From contig CAWFWZ010000001.1 in assembly GCA_963819645.1 (NCBI GenBank), positions 1,054,001-1,118,000 of the forward strand: DNA of 64,000 nt, read 5' to 3'. The first letter of the stretch is position 1, and each line of letters opens with the position of its first letter. This DNA is from CAVVDY01 sp963819645 (GTDB lineage Bacteria > Acidobacteriota > Terriglobia > Terriglobales > Acidobacteriaceae). Position numbers and translations under genes: made by a program. Of this stretch, positions 19,992 through 31,118 are shown one piece after another. Below the pieces are notes generated by a model. It was given only the letters and a program-made list of their open reading frames with translations. It did no database searches and was not told where the DNA came from.

Positions 19992-22900
19992 TTACTTCCT
20001 ACGTTTTCGAATCAGCAGGTCGAAGCTTACGACGCCATTTTCGTCGCGTATGGCGTTGATGGTGTAGTCGCGGGTGACGTTGTATTCAAACTCAAGCACC
20101 TGCTGTGCCGAGCGGGCCAGGTTTGTGATGTAGGTAATCGTGACAGTGCTTGAGACCTGCTGCTCCACCGTAAGCCTGGCGTTGGGATTGTTGTCAGGGC
20201 CGCCGACCGCAGGATTGATGCGTATCGCGCTCACGCCGAACAGACGTGAAACGCGATTGGAGACAAGCTGGTTGATCGCGGCACCAATTACGGCATTACC
20301 GGTTGCTTCGCCGAGGTTCGCCCCGCCAGAACCCGTCGCCGTGTTGTAGTCCTGCTGAGTACGTCCCAGCGTCAGCAGCGAGATGATGTCCTCGCTGGAG
20401 AGAGGCGGATCGGAACGATAGGTGGTGGAAAGGCGTTCCAATGTGCCGTGCAAGCCGATCGTGATGTCGAAGTCGCGCACGCGCGTTTTGGCCTCGACGT
20501 CCAGCAGCGGATCGATGCGTACCGGGTTCGCGAACGTAATGTCCCCGCGCTCCAGGTAGTACTTCTGGCCGTTGATCTTGAAATCGCCCTGTGCGATGTT
20601 CACGCGACCCAGCAGAATGGGATTCAGCGCCGTCCCTTTGAGGCGCAGGTCGGCGTCGCCTGATAGCTTGGCCAGCGAGGTTTGCACCGTCAGTTCGGGA
20701 GCAGAGCGTACGTGAACGTCGAGATGCAGAGCGTTCAGCGGGGAAGTGGCATTGGGAACGGGAGCCGAGGTATTGGCGAATGCTGCGGCAATGTCGGCGG
20801 ACGGAATCTGGGCAAAGCGCGTGATGGTGATATCGCCCGAGACGGTGGCATTCTTGGACGTGCCCTGGAGTTTCAGATCCTGATTAGCGGTGACGCTGAG
20901 GCCGGAATAGCGGAAGCGAATGTCGTTGCCCTCCGAGGTCATGTTGAAGGTCATCCCATTCGCGTACCCGATGTAGCCGGCAAACTGAACTGTGCCTCCC
21001 CCGACGTGTCCAACCATCTTTTCAATTTCCAGCCGGCTCTGATTAAAGACCATCGATCCGTTCAGGTCGGAGAGCGCCGCCGGTAAGTCAATGTCGGACA
21101 CGGAAACATTGGCTACCTGGACCGTGCCGGTGATGAGAGGCTTTGGCATCGTGCCCCCGACTTGTACGTCGACGGTGGCTTTGCCGCTGGAAGTCAGCTC
21201 CGGATTCAGCGTTTGCAGCAACGCCATGTTCACAGAGCCAACCGCCTGCAGTTCAAGCCGCCGAGCTTTGGTGAGCCCGGCCGTGCCGGTGATTTTCAGT
21301 TCGGTATCCGCGCTGCTCAAGAAGAAACGCTTGAAATCAAGTGCACCTTGAGAGAGCGCTATCTCGATAGGGCCGTCAGTCTGGACCGAAATCTTGTCGA
21401 ACTCTGCGTGGAAGCTGTCAACATTCAATCCGCCGCTCAGTTCTTCAGGTTTGCGAAATGGACCTGCCAGATGCACCTTGCCCGCGACAGCAGAGTGCGC
21501 TGTGATCTGGCCCTTGATTTCTTCTGTTAGGAACGGATCGATATCGAGATCGCGGAACTGCATATCGAGCGTGCCCGGCAGGTCACCGTGCATGCCAACG
21601 TTTCCGTCGATGGCCAGAACGGCGTGCTGGAAATTGGATCGCCCGGTAATGACCATCTCGTGCCCGTGAGTGACGGCATCAAGGGTCAGTGCGCCCACGT
21701 GCTCCTGGTTGAGTACAAGTTTGTCGATTCGCAGATGAGCGTCGACAGCGGGATTCTGCGGCGTGCCCGTAGCGTGCAGTTTGAAGTTAGCCACACCGGC
21801 CGTGCTCAGCTTCTCTAACTGGAGTTCGGGAACATGTGCAAGCTGAATATCCTCGCTGTGCAGGTCAGCCAGCATCTCCTGTGAAGTGAGGTTGTAAGCT
21901 CCGGAGCCGAAGACCGTGCCGCCGGGCCCCTTTAGTTCCGCATTGGCGAGCCTTAGATCGTGGCCTTGCAGTGAAACGTCGCCGGACAGGGAATTGATGG
22001 GACGTCCATAGGCGGTTGCTTTGGTGAGCGCAAACGATCCGTGGGCGTGCGGCATGGCTTTCGTGCCCGAAGCCTGCAGCGTCACGTTGGCGTCTCCGGT
22101 GAGCGGATAGTCCGTGCCCAGCATCTTCTGAATGCTCGTCACATCACCGTTGTGCATGACAGCGTGCAGCTCGAAAGCCGAGTTGTCGACGAAATTGCCG
22201 TTCTCCAGCGCCGCGGAGCCATCGAGGTTGAGGGTCGTCGCACCGCTCTGAACCGTCGAGTGATGGAACGACACCTTCGAACTGGAATAAGAGATATCGC
22301 CGTTGAAGGTATCAACGTGAATTGTCTGCGGCTGCGGGACGGCGGAGTTCGGCGATGGCGACGGGGCGTAGGGATAAGAGAACTGAGTAGCCTGCAAGTG
22401 GCCGGCAATCTCTGGACTGCGAAGCTCGCCGCTGATGGTGCCGTGGAAGCTTGCTTGGCCCGCAAGCTGCAGCGGGATGGGAGGCTGGCCGAGAGCACTC
22501 AGGATGTCGTCGATCTCCGCGAGACTGGTGGTTTGCAGGCTGGTATTCAGGCTGGTAGAGCGCGACCCTATGCGGCCGGAAGCATCGATCTGAGTCGCCG
22601 AGGTAGAGAGCTGCAGCGGACCAAGCTCGACTACACCAGAATTGAGATCGTACGAGCCACGCACGACGCCGGAAAGCGCAAGCTGATCACGGCGGCGGCC
22701 TGCGCGGGTGCGTTGACGCGAAGGTCAAACTCTGCGATGCCGCGCGTTGGAGTGCCCCGCCATGTCAGCTTCAAGTCCGCCGTCCAGAGTGCCGGCAGGC
22801 TTTAGCTTTTCCAGTGGCATCGCCGGGCTGGAGAGCAGTCGCGATGCTTCGGCCAGCGATATACCGGCGAGCTTCAGTTCCGCCGTGCCACGTCCGGGTG

Positions 22901-23975
22901 TTCCGTTGACAGCTTCGGCTTTGCCTCTCACCTCTCCACCGAGCAACTGTCCGGCGATGTTGTTCAGTTTGAGGCCCGCGTTGCTGGCCTGAAAGTCAGT
23001 GCGAAGGCTGGCGTTGCGAAGCTGTAAGCCGGTAGCTACGTCCTCGATGTCACGAGCCGATAGCTTGCCCGATGTCGAATACTCTCCGGGAGCGAAACTG
23101 CCGCTGCCATCGATCGTGGCCGTGCCTTTGCGAATGCCGCTCACCCGTGCAATGGCTGCGACCTGTGGCAGGTCAAGGGTCGCCGAGTAGTTCACGTGAG
23201 TTTCAGGGTTGCTGAAGTTGTCGATACTTCCGCTTAGCTCAGCGTGAGAGCTTTGCGACCTCAGCGTCAGTCGCTTAATCTGTGCGCGCGTCGGCCACAC
23301 GCTGAACTCTGTTTGGGCGGCCAGCGGCAAGTCGCGATAGTCCTGGTATTTCGCGTTGATCTTCCCGACCGAGAGTGCGCCATCGTAGCGTCGATCATGG
23401 CGATCGAAGCTGGTCGCGAGGACGATGTCGTTGGCAGCGAAATCAAGCGGTAGCTGACGGTCGTTGATCTGAAGCTGCCCGTTATGTAGTTCGGCTCGTC
23501 CGATGGCGAGATCGAACAACTGCTGCACCGGATCAGAAGCGCTCTTCACTTTCGGCTCAGGCAGATTGGTTTTGCCGTCGGCAGCGACGATCAGGTTGAT
23601 CTGCGGGCGATCCAGCTCGAGGTACGTAAAGTCAACTCGCCTTTGTAGCAGTGACACCACGCGCGCGCGAACCCGCACAGTTGCGACCTGAGCCAGCGGT
23701 GCGGCGGTCGACGGCTCCAAGCCATGCAGCGTGAGGTTGTTGGCTTCGAAGTCTAGCTTGGCAAGATTCCAGTGGAAAGAGCCCAGATCAACACGCCCGC
23801 CCGTCGCGTCTTCGAGCGATGAAACCACCTTTTGCCGGACAAGATCGTTGAACTGGGGACTACGCAGATACAGGACGACAGCAACACATCCGCCGACGAG
23901 AAGAAGGCCAACAACGCCGACCAGCAAAAGGCGCATGAAAAGCCGTCCGCCGTTCTTCGCGGGCATGTCTTCCAT
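19992..23975 (-). CDS. tamB: TamB/translocation and assembly module protein (DUF490), frame broken twice
   Basis: The corrected protein is about 1326 residues. It has an N-terminal membrane anchor (LLLVGVVGLLLVGGCVAVVLYL), a long series of beta-rich repeats typical of the AsmA/TamB superfamily, and the C-terminal TamB domain with ITFANPVRIDPLLDVEAKTRV, PPLSSEDIISLLTLGRTQ and a final YNVTRDYTINAIRDENG. TamB spans the periplasm and helps outer-membrane protein insertion or lipid transport. Two breaks lie near 22740 (GCG/GCC) and at 22689-22691 (three alleles GCC/GCG/GCT). It is last in a bamA-chaperone-tamB operon. Confidence 0.9.
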
Positions 23976-24000
23976 ATCGTGCTGTAGCGAAGGCTTCGTC

Positions 24001-24714
24001 TTATTTACCTCCTGGTGAGTTGGTCGAGCCCACCGAGGCATTCATCGTTGGCAGCGGGACGAGCGTCTGAATGTGCGACTGCTGGCGCAGATTGTGTAGC
24101 CAGGCATCAAGCATCTCGTCCATATGCTGCTGTACTAGCAGCTCGCGAATCTTCGGCGCGACTTCGTCGAGCGGAATCTGGCGCGCCCCGTTCTGCTTCA
24201 AGTCTGGTACCAGCGTTGCCTGGTAATAAGCCTGCACATCGGCATCCTGAATACGCACATTCGGGCGCAGTTGCACATCGATGAAGTTCATCACCTGCAC
24301 TTCATCTTTTAGATGGGCCGCGATTGTCTCCTCGGTCAAGCTGTAGGAGCGCATCAGAGCCTGCCAACTCGCATCGTCGCCCTCCGCGTGGAACTTCTCG
24401 CGAAGCTTCGCAAGGTCGTTCTTAAGTTCCGTGTCCGACGGCCGCAGAGCTTTCTCGTCCGTCATCTGCGCGTCCAGCAATTCGCGGTCGATCAGGCGTT
24501 GCAGCGCTGCGACCCGCTCCTGCTCGGAGACGTCCACCAGTTGCTTCTGGTGCATGAAGGCCTCGAAGCGGACGGCCTCGTCCCACTGGCTGCGCAAGAC
24601 AGGCTTGCGATTTACGGTGGCGACCACGCCGTCGATGACCTCGCCCGCGAACGAAAGCGGAACGATGGCGAGGAGTAAGAGAGAGCCGAGAAGTGTGGCA
24701 ATGTGTCGTCGCAT
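24001..24714 (-). CDS. SurA-N-domain-like periplasmic chaperone lacking a PPIase domain
   Basis: A 237-residue secreted protein. It has a signal peptide (TLLGSLLLLAIVPLSFAGE) and the SurA N-domain pattern (VIDGVVATVNRKPVLRSQWD; ALQRLIDRELLDAQM; ADVQAYYQATLVP). It stops without any parvulin isomerase domain. Its ATG overlaps the stop of bamA in the form TAATG, and tamB begins 26 bp after its stop. It is therefore likely a chaperone that hands outer-membrane proteins to the neighbouring BamA-like insertase. Confidence 0.82.
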   Translation of the reverse strand: MRRHIATLLGSLLLLAIVPLSFAGEVIDGVVATVNRKPVLRSQWDEAVRFEAFMHQKQLVDVSEQERVAALQRLIDRELLDAQMTDEKALRPSDTELKNDLAKLREKFHAEGDDASWQALMRSYSLTEETIAAHLKDEVQVMNFIDVQLRPNVRIQDADVQAYYQATLVPDLKQNGARQIPLDEVAPKIRELLVQQHMDEMLDAWLHNLRQQSHIQTLVPLPTMNASVGSTNSPGGK

Positions 24715-27700
24715 TAGAAGGTTTGTCCAATACTGAAAAAGAAGTTGATGTGCCGCAATGACGTGACCCTATCCTGTTCGCGGATGGGATAGCGCGTCGG
24801 GTTGAAGTTGTACGAGAGGTCCAGTCGTATAGGCCCTATGGGAGTCTTGTAGCGAACACCCGTGCCGATCGCCTGCGGGTTATAGCTGAAGTTGCAAGGG
24901 ACGGTGCTGGCCGCCGGAGCGCAGTCGGCCAGAGATGGCTGATGGATACGGGTGATTCCGCTGAGAATTTCGTTGGCGCGTGCTGAAGACGTTTCCCATG
25001 TCGTGGAAAAATACGAAACTCACACCGCCGCCGATGATGGGTAGCTCCACCGGCGGAGTACGCAGCTCAAGGTTGTTCACGAACAGGCCCTGTCCACCGA
25101 TGGAGTAGCCGCTGTCCGGATCGCGCGGTCCGGCCTGGTTGATGGAGAAGCCGCGCAGCGAATTGCTGCCACCGGCGAAGAACAGCTCTGGCAAAGGAAT
25201 AGCTGTCTCAGGATTGCCCGTGCCGTAGAAGTTCTTCCCGTAGGGACGCTCGATTCCGATTTGCGTGCGCCGCGCCAATACCCACTTCTTCTTAATCGTG
25301 TAGTAGCTGGAGTTGTCGACCAGTGTGCGCGTGAAGTTCGATTGCGAGCCCAGCGCGCTGGTCGCAATGCCGATGTCCCAGGCGGTGTAGCTGCCACGCG
25401 TCGACTCGATCGGACTGTCGCGACGGTCGCGAATATAAGTGAAACTTGGGATCGCAACCAGCACCGGCTGCGAGTACAGGGGAATCAGGTTGGGATCGAT
25501 GACCAGACTATTGGGATCGACACGTAACCTCTCGTAGCTCATGCGATACAGCAGTGTGGTGAAGCGGCTGTACCGCTGCTCCACCTGTACGCTGCCTTCC
25601 AGGCGCTCGGAGGCGAAGGTGTTTACGTCGGCCGTGTTGTCGTAGAAGGCGCTGAAGGTCACGCGCCAGTTTTCACGGCGGAAAAGACGAGGGGCATCGT
25701 AGCTGATCAGTCCGCGCCGCGTAAGCAAGCCCAGGCGGAAGCGCATAGTGAGCGTCTGGTCTTTGCCGAACATGTTGAGGCGCGTGATCTCCAGCACGCC
25801 GTTGGGGCTGACGCCGGTCTTGCCCTGGGGATTGCTGGTGCTGGGCAGATTGCCCGTCGCGAACTCGATTCCGCCGCCATAGCGGAAGGTCCAGCGTTTG
25901 GCTTCGGTCAAGTCGAACAAAACATCTTTCTGCGGAACCTGGCCGTCGGGATTCTGTACTGCTGTGTTGACTTCGTTAAAGATGCCGAGGTTATACAGCC
26001 GCCGCTGCGAGTTGATCATCGAGGCCTGGCTCAGCGGGTCGCCATCGTGTATCCGCAGTTGCCGGTCGACGATGTAGGGGCGGGTGTACTCCAGCCCGGT
26101 GACGACGACACGGTCCACGTCAACCTTGCCGCCTTCGGTGATCTTGTACACCAGGTTTTCGCGCAGCCCATCGCCTGCCATGAGCGTGGGTATGGCTTCA
26201 AACTGCACGTCGGGGTAGCCGTTGTTGTAATAGAACAGCGTGATGGCGTCGCGGTCATTGATGAGGTTAGCTTCGCTGTAAGGTTGTCCCGGCAGGTTGG
26301 TGAGGAAGGACTCGAGTGTGTCGGTCCCGAAGGCGTTGTTGCCCACGAGTTTCAAATCGCCGACTCGCGTCTGCGGGACCCTCGTCGATCTTGATCTTGA
26401 CCGCGATGTTTTCCTTCTTGCTGTCGTAATCGCTGATCAGCTCAGTATCGATCTTGACCGCCATAAACCCGTTGTTGAAGTAGAGGGCCTTGATGCTGGC
26501 AACATCGTCGGTCAGCATCTTCTGGCTAAAGCGGCCGGTCTGCTCTACCCAGGTCGATGGGGTGATGGTCAATCGCTCACGAATCGTCGCCGTGGTGAAG
26601 TAGTGGTTTCCGGTGACTTCGACGGCAGCGAGTTTGTGCCGCTCGCCAGGATTGATGGTGTAAACGATATTGACCAGGTCGCGTTCAGGATCTTCCTTGC
26701 GGGCCACATCGACCGCTGCGTCGAAGTAGCCTTTGGTCTGCATGTAAGTGCGCAGGTTGCGCCGGCCCTCGTTCAGCAGGTCCTCGTCGACCGTGTTCTC
26801 CTGGTACACGGGAATCAGCTTCTTAAGCTGACGCTGGCTGATCTTCTCTCCCTGCGCGGTGATCACGACCTTGGACGCCTTCGTCGACGTTGAAGTTGTA
26901 ATCAAGCTTGTTGGTGTCGTCGTGATAGTTGCGGCTGGCGAGGCGCACCTGCGCTTCGAGATGATCGTTCTTCTGATAGTAGTTACGCAGCCGCTCCATG
27001 GCGCGCGACAGATGGTCGATGCTCACCTTGGCGCCGCTCTTCAGCTTGGTGATCTTCTGTATCCTGGCTGGATCGATGCCGGTGTCGTCGTGAATTGTCA
27101 CCGTACCGACACGGGCGATCGGTCCCTGGTCCACCAGGAAGGTGACGTCCATCTGGCGGCTGTTTTCGTGTGGCGTTAACTGGTAGGTAACTGTGGCCAC
27201 GTAGTAGCCGTAATCCGCCAGCACTTTTTTCATCCGCTGCAGGCCGCTTTGGACATCGTCTTCGGAAAACAGTTCGCCCAGATCGAGCCGGGTCGCATTT
27301 ATCAAATCGCCGGGGCGTGGCGATCCATTGTCCTTCAGCCCTTGAACTCGAATCTGACCATTGAAGTAATTTTCTTTGACGACATAGGTGAGCGCGATAC
27401 CACCGGGCACCGTGTCGGCCTCAGCTTCAAGGCTGGCAAATAGGCCTGTGGCATAGAGAGTGCGCAGGCTTTGCTGAAGTTCCTCTCGAGTAAGAGGCTC
27501 ATTTTCCCGGATGGGCACAAGGCGCCGCAGCATGGAGGTATCGGTTGCGGCGAGGCCGCGAAAGTCAACTTGCCTCACCACGCGGCCTTCATAGCGTGAG
27601 AGCGCACTCAGGTCGTAGGTGGGGTTCTCCTGAGCGGTGGACTGGTCCTGGGTTGAAGCCGCTTGTCCTCGCGCCAGAGACGCAGCCATAAGCAACAGGG

Positions 27701-27746
27701 CGACCCACAATACGCACCGGAACTGAGCTGCGGGCACTGGCTTCAT
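24714..27746 (-). CDS. bamA: BamA/TamA-like outer-membrane assembly protein, frame broken three times
   Basis: The corrected protein is about 1009 residues. A signal peptide (VLWVALLLMAASLARGQA) is followed by several POTRA domains (GRVVRQVDFRGL; RPGDLINATRLDLGELFSEDDV; HKLAAVEVTGNHYFT) and a C-terminal 16-strand barrel with the conserved FFAGGSNSLRGF motif and a last strand ending IGQTF, with a terminal aromatic residue. It inserts beta-barrel proteins in the outer membrane. Breaks resolve as GGC/GGG, CCC/CCG and ACG/ACC. I chose the ATG before the signal peptide; an in-frame TTG lies 30 bases upstream. Confidence 0.9.
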
Positions 27747-27854
27747 GAAGGTCACGCTGTTCTCAGGTGCAGACAATCAATCTTTCAGAATGGGTGCCCG
27801 AGGGCCATCGCATGCCGCCTGGCAGGCCCGATATCGGTCGTAGGCCGCGCCCCC

Positions 27855-27882
27855 GTCGAACCTGAAGTGAAGTTCCTATAAT
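27855..27882 (+). promoter_or_regulatory. Putative sigma-70 promoter of the ThiF/MoeB-like gene
   Basis: A perfect TATAAT at 27877-27882 lies 33 bases before the TTG start, with a weak GTCGAA as -35 sixteen bases upstream. The region is the divergent gap between bamA and this gene. Confidence 0.5.
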
Positions 27883-27915
27883 AAACAAGCAGGGTTCTAG
27901 AAAGCAGGTCGTTAG

Positions 27916-28932
27916 TTGGATTCCTCAGAACGGTACTCCCGGCAGGTTCTTTTCCCGCCAATCGGCGCGGAAGGTCAGAAGCGGCTGGCGGCTGCTCGCA
28001 TTGCCATCGTGGGTTGCGGGGCGACCGGATCGGCGTTGGCTTCGCTGTTGGCCCGTGCCGGCATTGGCTATCTGCGGCTCATCGACCGCGACTACGTCGA
28101 GCCCAGCAACCTGCAACGGCAGGTGCTTTTCGACGAGGCCGACGCCGCCGAGAGTCTGCCCAAGGCCATAGCCGCCGCACGAAAGATTGGCGCGTTCAAT
28201 TCCGAGATTGTTGTGGAGCCACACTCGGTTGATTTAACCCCGGACAACGCAGAAGAGTTGCTGGCGCACGTCGATATGGTCCTCGATGGGACCGACAACT
28301 TCGAGACCCGATACCTGATCAACGACTATGCGGTGAGCGCCGGCATTCCTTGGATTTATACCGCCGCCGTAGCCAGCTACGGAGTGACCCTGAACGTGCT
28401 GCCCGGCGAGACGGCCTGCCTGGCGTGTATCTTTCCTGACTCGCCGCGAGGTTTGGTCGAGACCTGCGATACCTCGGGAATCCTCAACTCAGCAGTGAAT
28501 CTGATGGCCTCAATCGCCGCCACTGAGGCGATGAAGCTGGCCGTCGGCGCGCGCGACAAGTTGCGTCGGACATTGCTGTCGTACGACGTGTGGTCGAACG
28601 ATCACGCCGAAATCAGTGCGGCCCGGCCGCGTGCGGATTGCCGAGCCTGCCAGCAGCGCGACTTCGTGCACCTGGGCGGCGAAGGGCGTCCGCACATCAC
28701 GTTGTGTGGAAGGAATTCGGTGCAGATTCACGAACGACAGCGCCCAGTCGACTTTGCCGAGATGACCCGCCGCCTCAGCACTCATGGCACTGTGCGGCAC
28801 AACGAATTTGTACTGAAGTTCTGGCGCGAGCCCTATGAGATGACACTCTTTCCCGATGGCCGGGCCATCATCAAGGGGACGACCGATACGGCGATCGCGC
28901 GCAGCCTCTATGCGCGGTTTGTTGGATCGTAG
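27916..28932 (+). CDS. ThiF/MoeB/HesA-family adenylyltransferase
   Basis: A 338-residue E1-like enzyme. It has RYSRQVLFPPIG, the nucleotide-binding IVGCGATGSALA, the NLQRQVLF motif, the DGTDNFETRYLIND motif, two Cys pairs for zinc (CLAC and CRAC) and a candidate catalytic Cys in ETCDTSG. Such enzymes adenylate the C-terminus of a sulfur-carrier protein (ThiS/MoaD) for thiamine or molybdopterin synthesis. The C-terminal ~80 residues lack a rhodanese domain. The TTG start is the only one preserving the conserved N-terminus. No carrier-protein gene is adjacent, so the pathway is not fixed. Confidence 0.88.
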   Translation: MDSSERYSRQVLFPPIGAEGQKRLAAARIAIVGCGATGSALASLLARAGIGYLRLIDRDYVEPSNLQRQVLFDEADAAESLPKAIAAARKIGAFNSEIVVEPHSVDLTPDNAEELLAHVDMVLDGTDNFETRYLINDYAVSAGIPWIYTAAVASYGVTLNVLPGETACLACIFPDSPRGLVETCDTSGILNSAVNLMASIAATEAMKLAVGARDKLRRTLLSYDVWSNDHAEISAARPRADCRACQQRDFVHLGGEGRPHITLCGRNSVQIHERQRPVDFAEMTRRLSTHGTVRHNEFVLKFWREPYEMTLFPDGRAIIKGTTDTAIARSLYARFVGS

Positions 28933-28942
28933 CGAGACTAAG

Positions 28943-29359
28943 TCAGGCGGTCCAGGGATTTACGACAGGGACCGAGAGATCTTTGAAATGGGCGGTATTA
29001 CGCGTTGCCAAGGTAGCGTGATGCGCAAGCGCTATCCCCGCAATCATGGTATCTCGCAGCTCGCCGGGCCGGCCTTGCTTTTGCCGAGCGGCCATCAACT
29101 CGGCCGCCCGCGTGGCAGCCATGTCATCGAAAGGCGCAACCCTGCCGCCTATGGCCTCGAGGGCAGCTTCCAAAGCATTTATCAGAAGATCTCTGCGTCT
29201 GCCGGTCGCCATGATTTGCAATCCAAAGCGTACCTCAAACACAGTGACGGAATTCGTCCATACGGAGGCGGCTGGTTGGCTGTCGAGCCACTTAAGCACC
29301 CGATGATTCGGGCTCTCACGCATTAGTTCCGAGACAACGTTGCTGTCCAGGATTATCAC
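28943..29359 (-). CDS. vapC: VapC-type PIN ribonuclease toxin
   Basis: A 138-residue PIN domain with MIILDSNVVSELMR, a Glu in VTVFEVRFGL, and the C-terminal acidic LRDTMIAGIA and ATRNTAHF motifs, matching the FitB/VapC group. It overlaps the antitoxin stop by four bases. The predicted activity is cleavage of tRNA or other RNA when the antitoxin is lost. Confidence 0.9.
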   Translation of the reverse strand: MIILDSNVVSELMRESPNHRVLKWLDSQPAASVWTNSVTVFEVRFGLQIMATGRRRDLLINALEAALEAIGGRVAPFDDMAATRAAELMAARQKQGRPGELRDTMIAGIALAHHATLATRNTAHFKDLSVPVVNPWTA

Positions 29360-29601
29360 GGCTTGAACGTGATTGGCTTGACCTGGTATCCGCGTAGCTC
29401 AGGTATCTCTTTATCCCAACCTAATCCACGGAACAGGGCTGCGATCTCGCTACCTAGATTACCGCTCCCTGCTTCTTCATTGGTGGCATTCCGCAGGATG
29501 TCACGCACTTCCTCTTCCATGCTTCGACCATGCCGACGGGCGCGCCGTTGCAGCTTATTTTTCACCTCATCTTCGAGGTTGCGAACCACCAATTGCGCCA
29601 T
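29356..29601 (-). CDS. FitA/VapB-type ribbon-helix-helix antitoxin
   Basis: An 81-residue protein with a ribbon-helix-helix DNA-binding domain at the N-terminus (MAQLVVRNLEDEVKNKLQ; RAREHG-like ARRHGRSMEEEVRDIL), as in FitA. The C-terminal tail would wrap the toxin. I chose the second ATG because it begins the conserved strand. A perfect palindrome lies 24 bases upstream and is the expected operator. Confidence 0.87.
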   Translation of the reverse strand: MAQLVVRNLEDEVKNKLQRRARRHGRSMEEEVRDILRNATNEEAGSGNLGSEIAALFRGLGWDKEIPELRGYQVKPITFKP

Positions 29602-29624
29602 ATGCCTCAACCTTCCAAGAAAAC

Positions 29625-29638
29625 GATATCATGATATC
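29625..29638. promoter_or_regulatory. Palindromic operator of the VapBC pair
   Basis: GATATCATGATATC is a perfect 14-bp palindrome just upstream of the antitoxin start. Ribbon-helix-helix antitoxins of this type bind such sites to autoregulate; it also overlaps a TATCAT that could serve as a -10 on the minus strand. Confidence 0.6.
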
Positions 29639-29731
29639 ACATTGAGAGTCGAACGGGTTTTCTGCGCTGTCTGTTATCTTTTCCTTTCCTCTTAATTAAG
29701 CTTGGGTCCGCATGAAAGGTGAGTCCTTCCG

Positions 29732-31027
29732 ATGGCAGAGGTGCAGGCGATAGTTGACACTCGTCCCGAGCCCAGCAAGTTCTTTCGCTGGCTGGTGCTG
29801 CTCGTGGTCAGCATACCGATCTTCGGCAACTACTACGTCTACGACTGCGTTGAGCCGATCGCCGACCTGCTGTCCAAGCAGTTGCACTTTTCGGACTCGA
29901 ACATCGGCCTTCTGCAAGGAATTTACAGCGCCCCCAACGTCATCATGGTGCTGATTGGCGGCCTGATCGTCGACCGCCTCGGCACCCGCAAAGCCTTAAT
30001 GCTGTTCGCCAGCATCTGCCTGATTGGCTCTGTGGTCACCGTTATGGCGCCACACCTCTACGTCATGGCGACCGGGCGGCTCATCTTTGGCCTCGGTGCA
30101 GAGTCGCTGATTGTCGCGGTCACCACTGCGGTTGCGAAGTGGTTTCGCGGCAAAGAGCTGAGCTTTGCCTTCGGCATTAACCTGATGCTGGCGCGATTCG
30201 GAACCTTGCTGGCACAGACGTCGCCAACCTGGGCGAAAGGCGCTTATGCAAGCTGGCGCACGCCGCTGCTGATCGCGGTTGGCTTCGCGGGGGTCTCGTT
30301 CCTCGGAGCAATTGCGTACTGGATTCTGGAAGCCTATTCCGAGCGGACCTATGCCCTGGGCGAGGGCTCGACCGATAAGGTGGTTCTGAAGGACATCTTC
30401 AAGTTCGGAGTTTCCTACTGGTACATCGTCGCCCTCTGCATCGTGTTCTACTCGGCAATCTTCCCGTTTGAAACCTTCGGCATCAAGTTCTTCATGGATG
30501 CCCACGGCGCCTCGCGCCAGTTGGGTGGAAACCTGCTCGGGATGTTGACGCTGTTCACCATGTTCGGCACTCCGCTGTTCGGGTTCTTTGTTGACCGCGT
30601 CGGCAAACGCGCCCTGCTCATGATGTTCGGGTCGGTGCTGCTCATCCCGGTTTACCTGATGATGGGCTACACCAGCGTGAGTCTGTACGTTCCCATGGCG
30701 ATGATGGGCTTCGCCTTCGCCCTGATCCCGGCGGTGATGTGGCCCTCGGTGGCCTACATTGTGGGACAGGAAAAACTGGGCACCGCGTACGGTTTGATGA
30801 CAATGATCCAGAACATCGGACTATTCGGCTTCAACGTGCTGATCGGCTGGGCCAACGATCACGCCGGTGCCAGCGCCATTAACCCGCAAGGCTATCGCCT
30901 GGGCATGCAGATTTTCTCGATTCTGGGATTCCTGGGCCTAACCTTCGCCTTCCTGCTGCATCAGCGCGAAGTTGGACCGCATGGCCATGGGCTGGAGACG
31001 ATCACGACGGAACACCCCGCCGCCTGA
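29732..31027 (+). CDS. MFS transporter (ACS/sugar phosphate-like)
   Basis: A 431-residue protein with twelve predicted membrane segments. Features include LVVSIPIFGNYYVYDCVEPI in the first segment, GLIVDRLGTRKALM after the second, and an equivalent FFVDRVGKRALLM in the second half. AAAGGTGAG precedes the start at good spacing. The substrate is not predictable. A long inverted repeat follows the stop and may end transcription. Confidence 0.87.
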   Translation: MAEVQAIVDTRPEPSKFFRWLVLLVVSIPIFGNYYVYDCVEPIADLLSKQLHFSDSNIGLLQGIYSAPNVIMVLIGGLIVDRLGTRKALMLFASICLIGSVVTVMAPHLYVMATGRLIFGLGAESLIVAVTTAVAKWFRGKELSFAFGINLMLARFGTLLAQTSPTWAKGAYASWRTPLLIAVGFAGVSFLGAIAYWILEAYSERTYALGEGSTDKVVLKDIFKFGVSYWYIVALCIVFYSAIFPFETFGIKFFMDAHGASRQLGGNLLGMLTLFTMFGTPLFGFFVDRVGKRALLMMFGSVLLIPVYLMMGYTSVSLYVPMAMMGFAFALIPAVMWPSVAYIVGQEKLGTAYGLMTMIQNIGLFGFNVLIGWANDHAGASAINPQGYRLGMQIFSILGFLGLTFAFLLHQREVGPHGHGLETITTEHPAA

Positions 31028-31033
31028 GTTTTT

Positions 31034-31114
31034 AACCACAGAGGCACAGAGACACGGAGATCTAAGATTCAGAACTGATTTGTCAATTCTCTGTGCCTCC
31101 GTGCCTCTGTGGTT
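31034..31114. repeat. Inverted CCACAGAGGCACAGAG repeat, probable bidirectional terminator
   Basis: The arm AACCACAGAGGCACAGAG (31034-31051) is mirrored by CTCTGTGCCTCCGTGCCTCTGTGGTT's second half (31095-31114), giving a long stem over 29 bases of loop. It lies between convergent genes and is followed by TTTTG. A single-arm relative occurs after lpdA. Confidence 0.78.
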
Positions 31115-31118
31115 TTGT

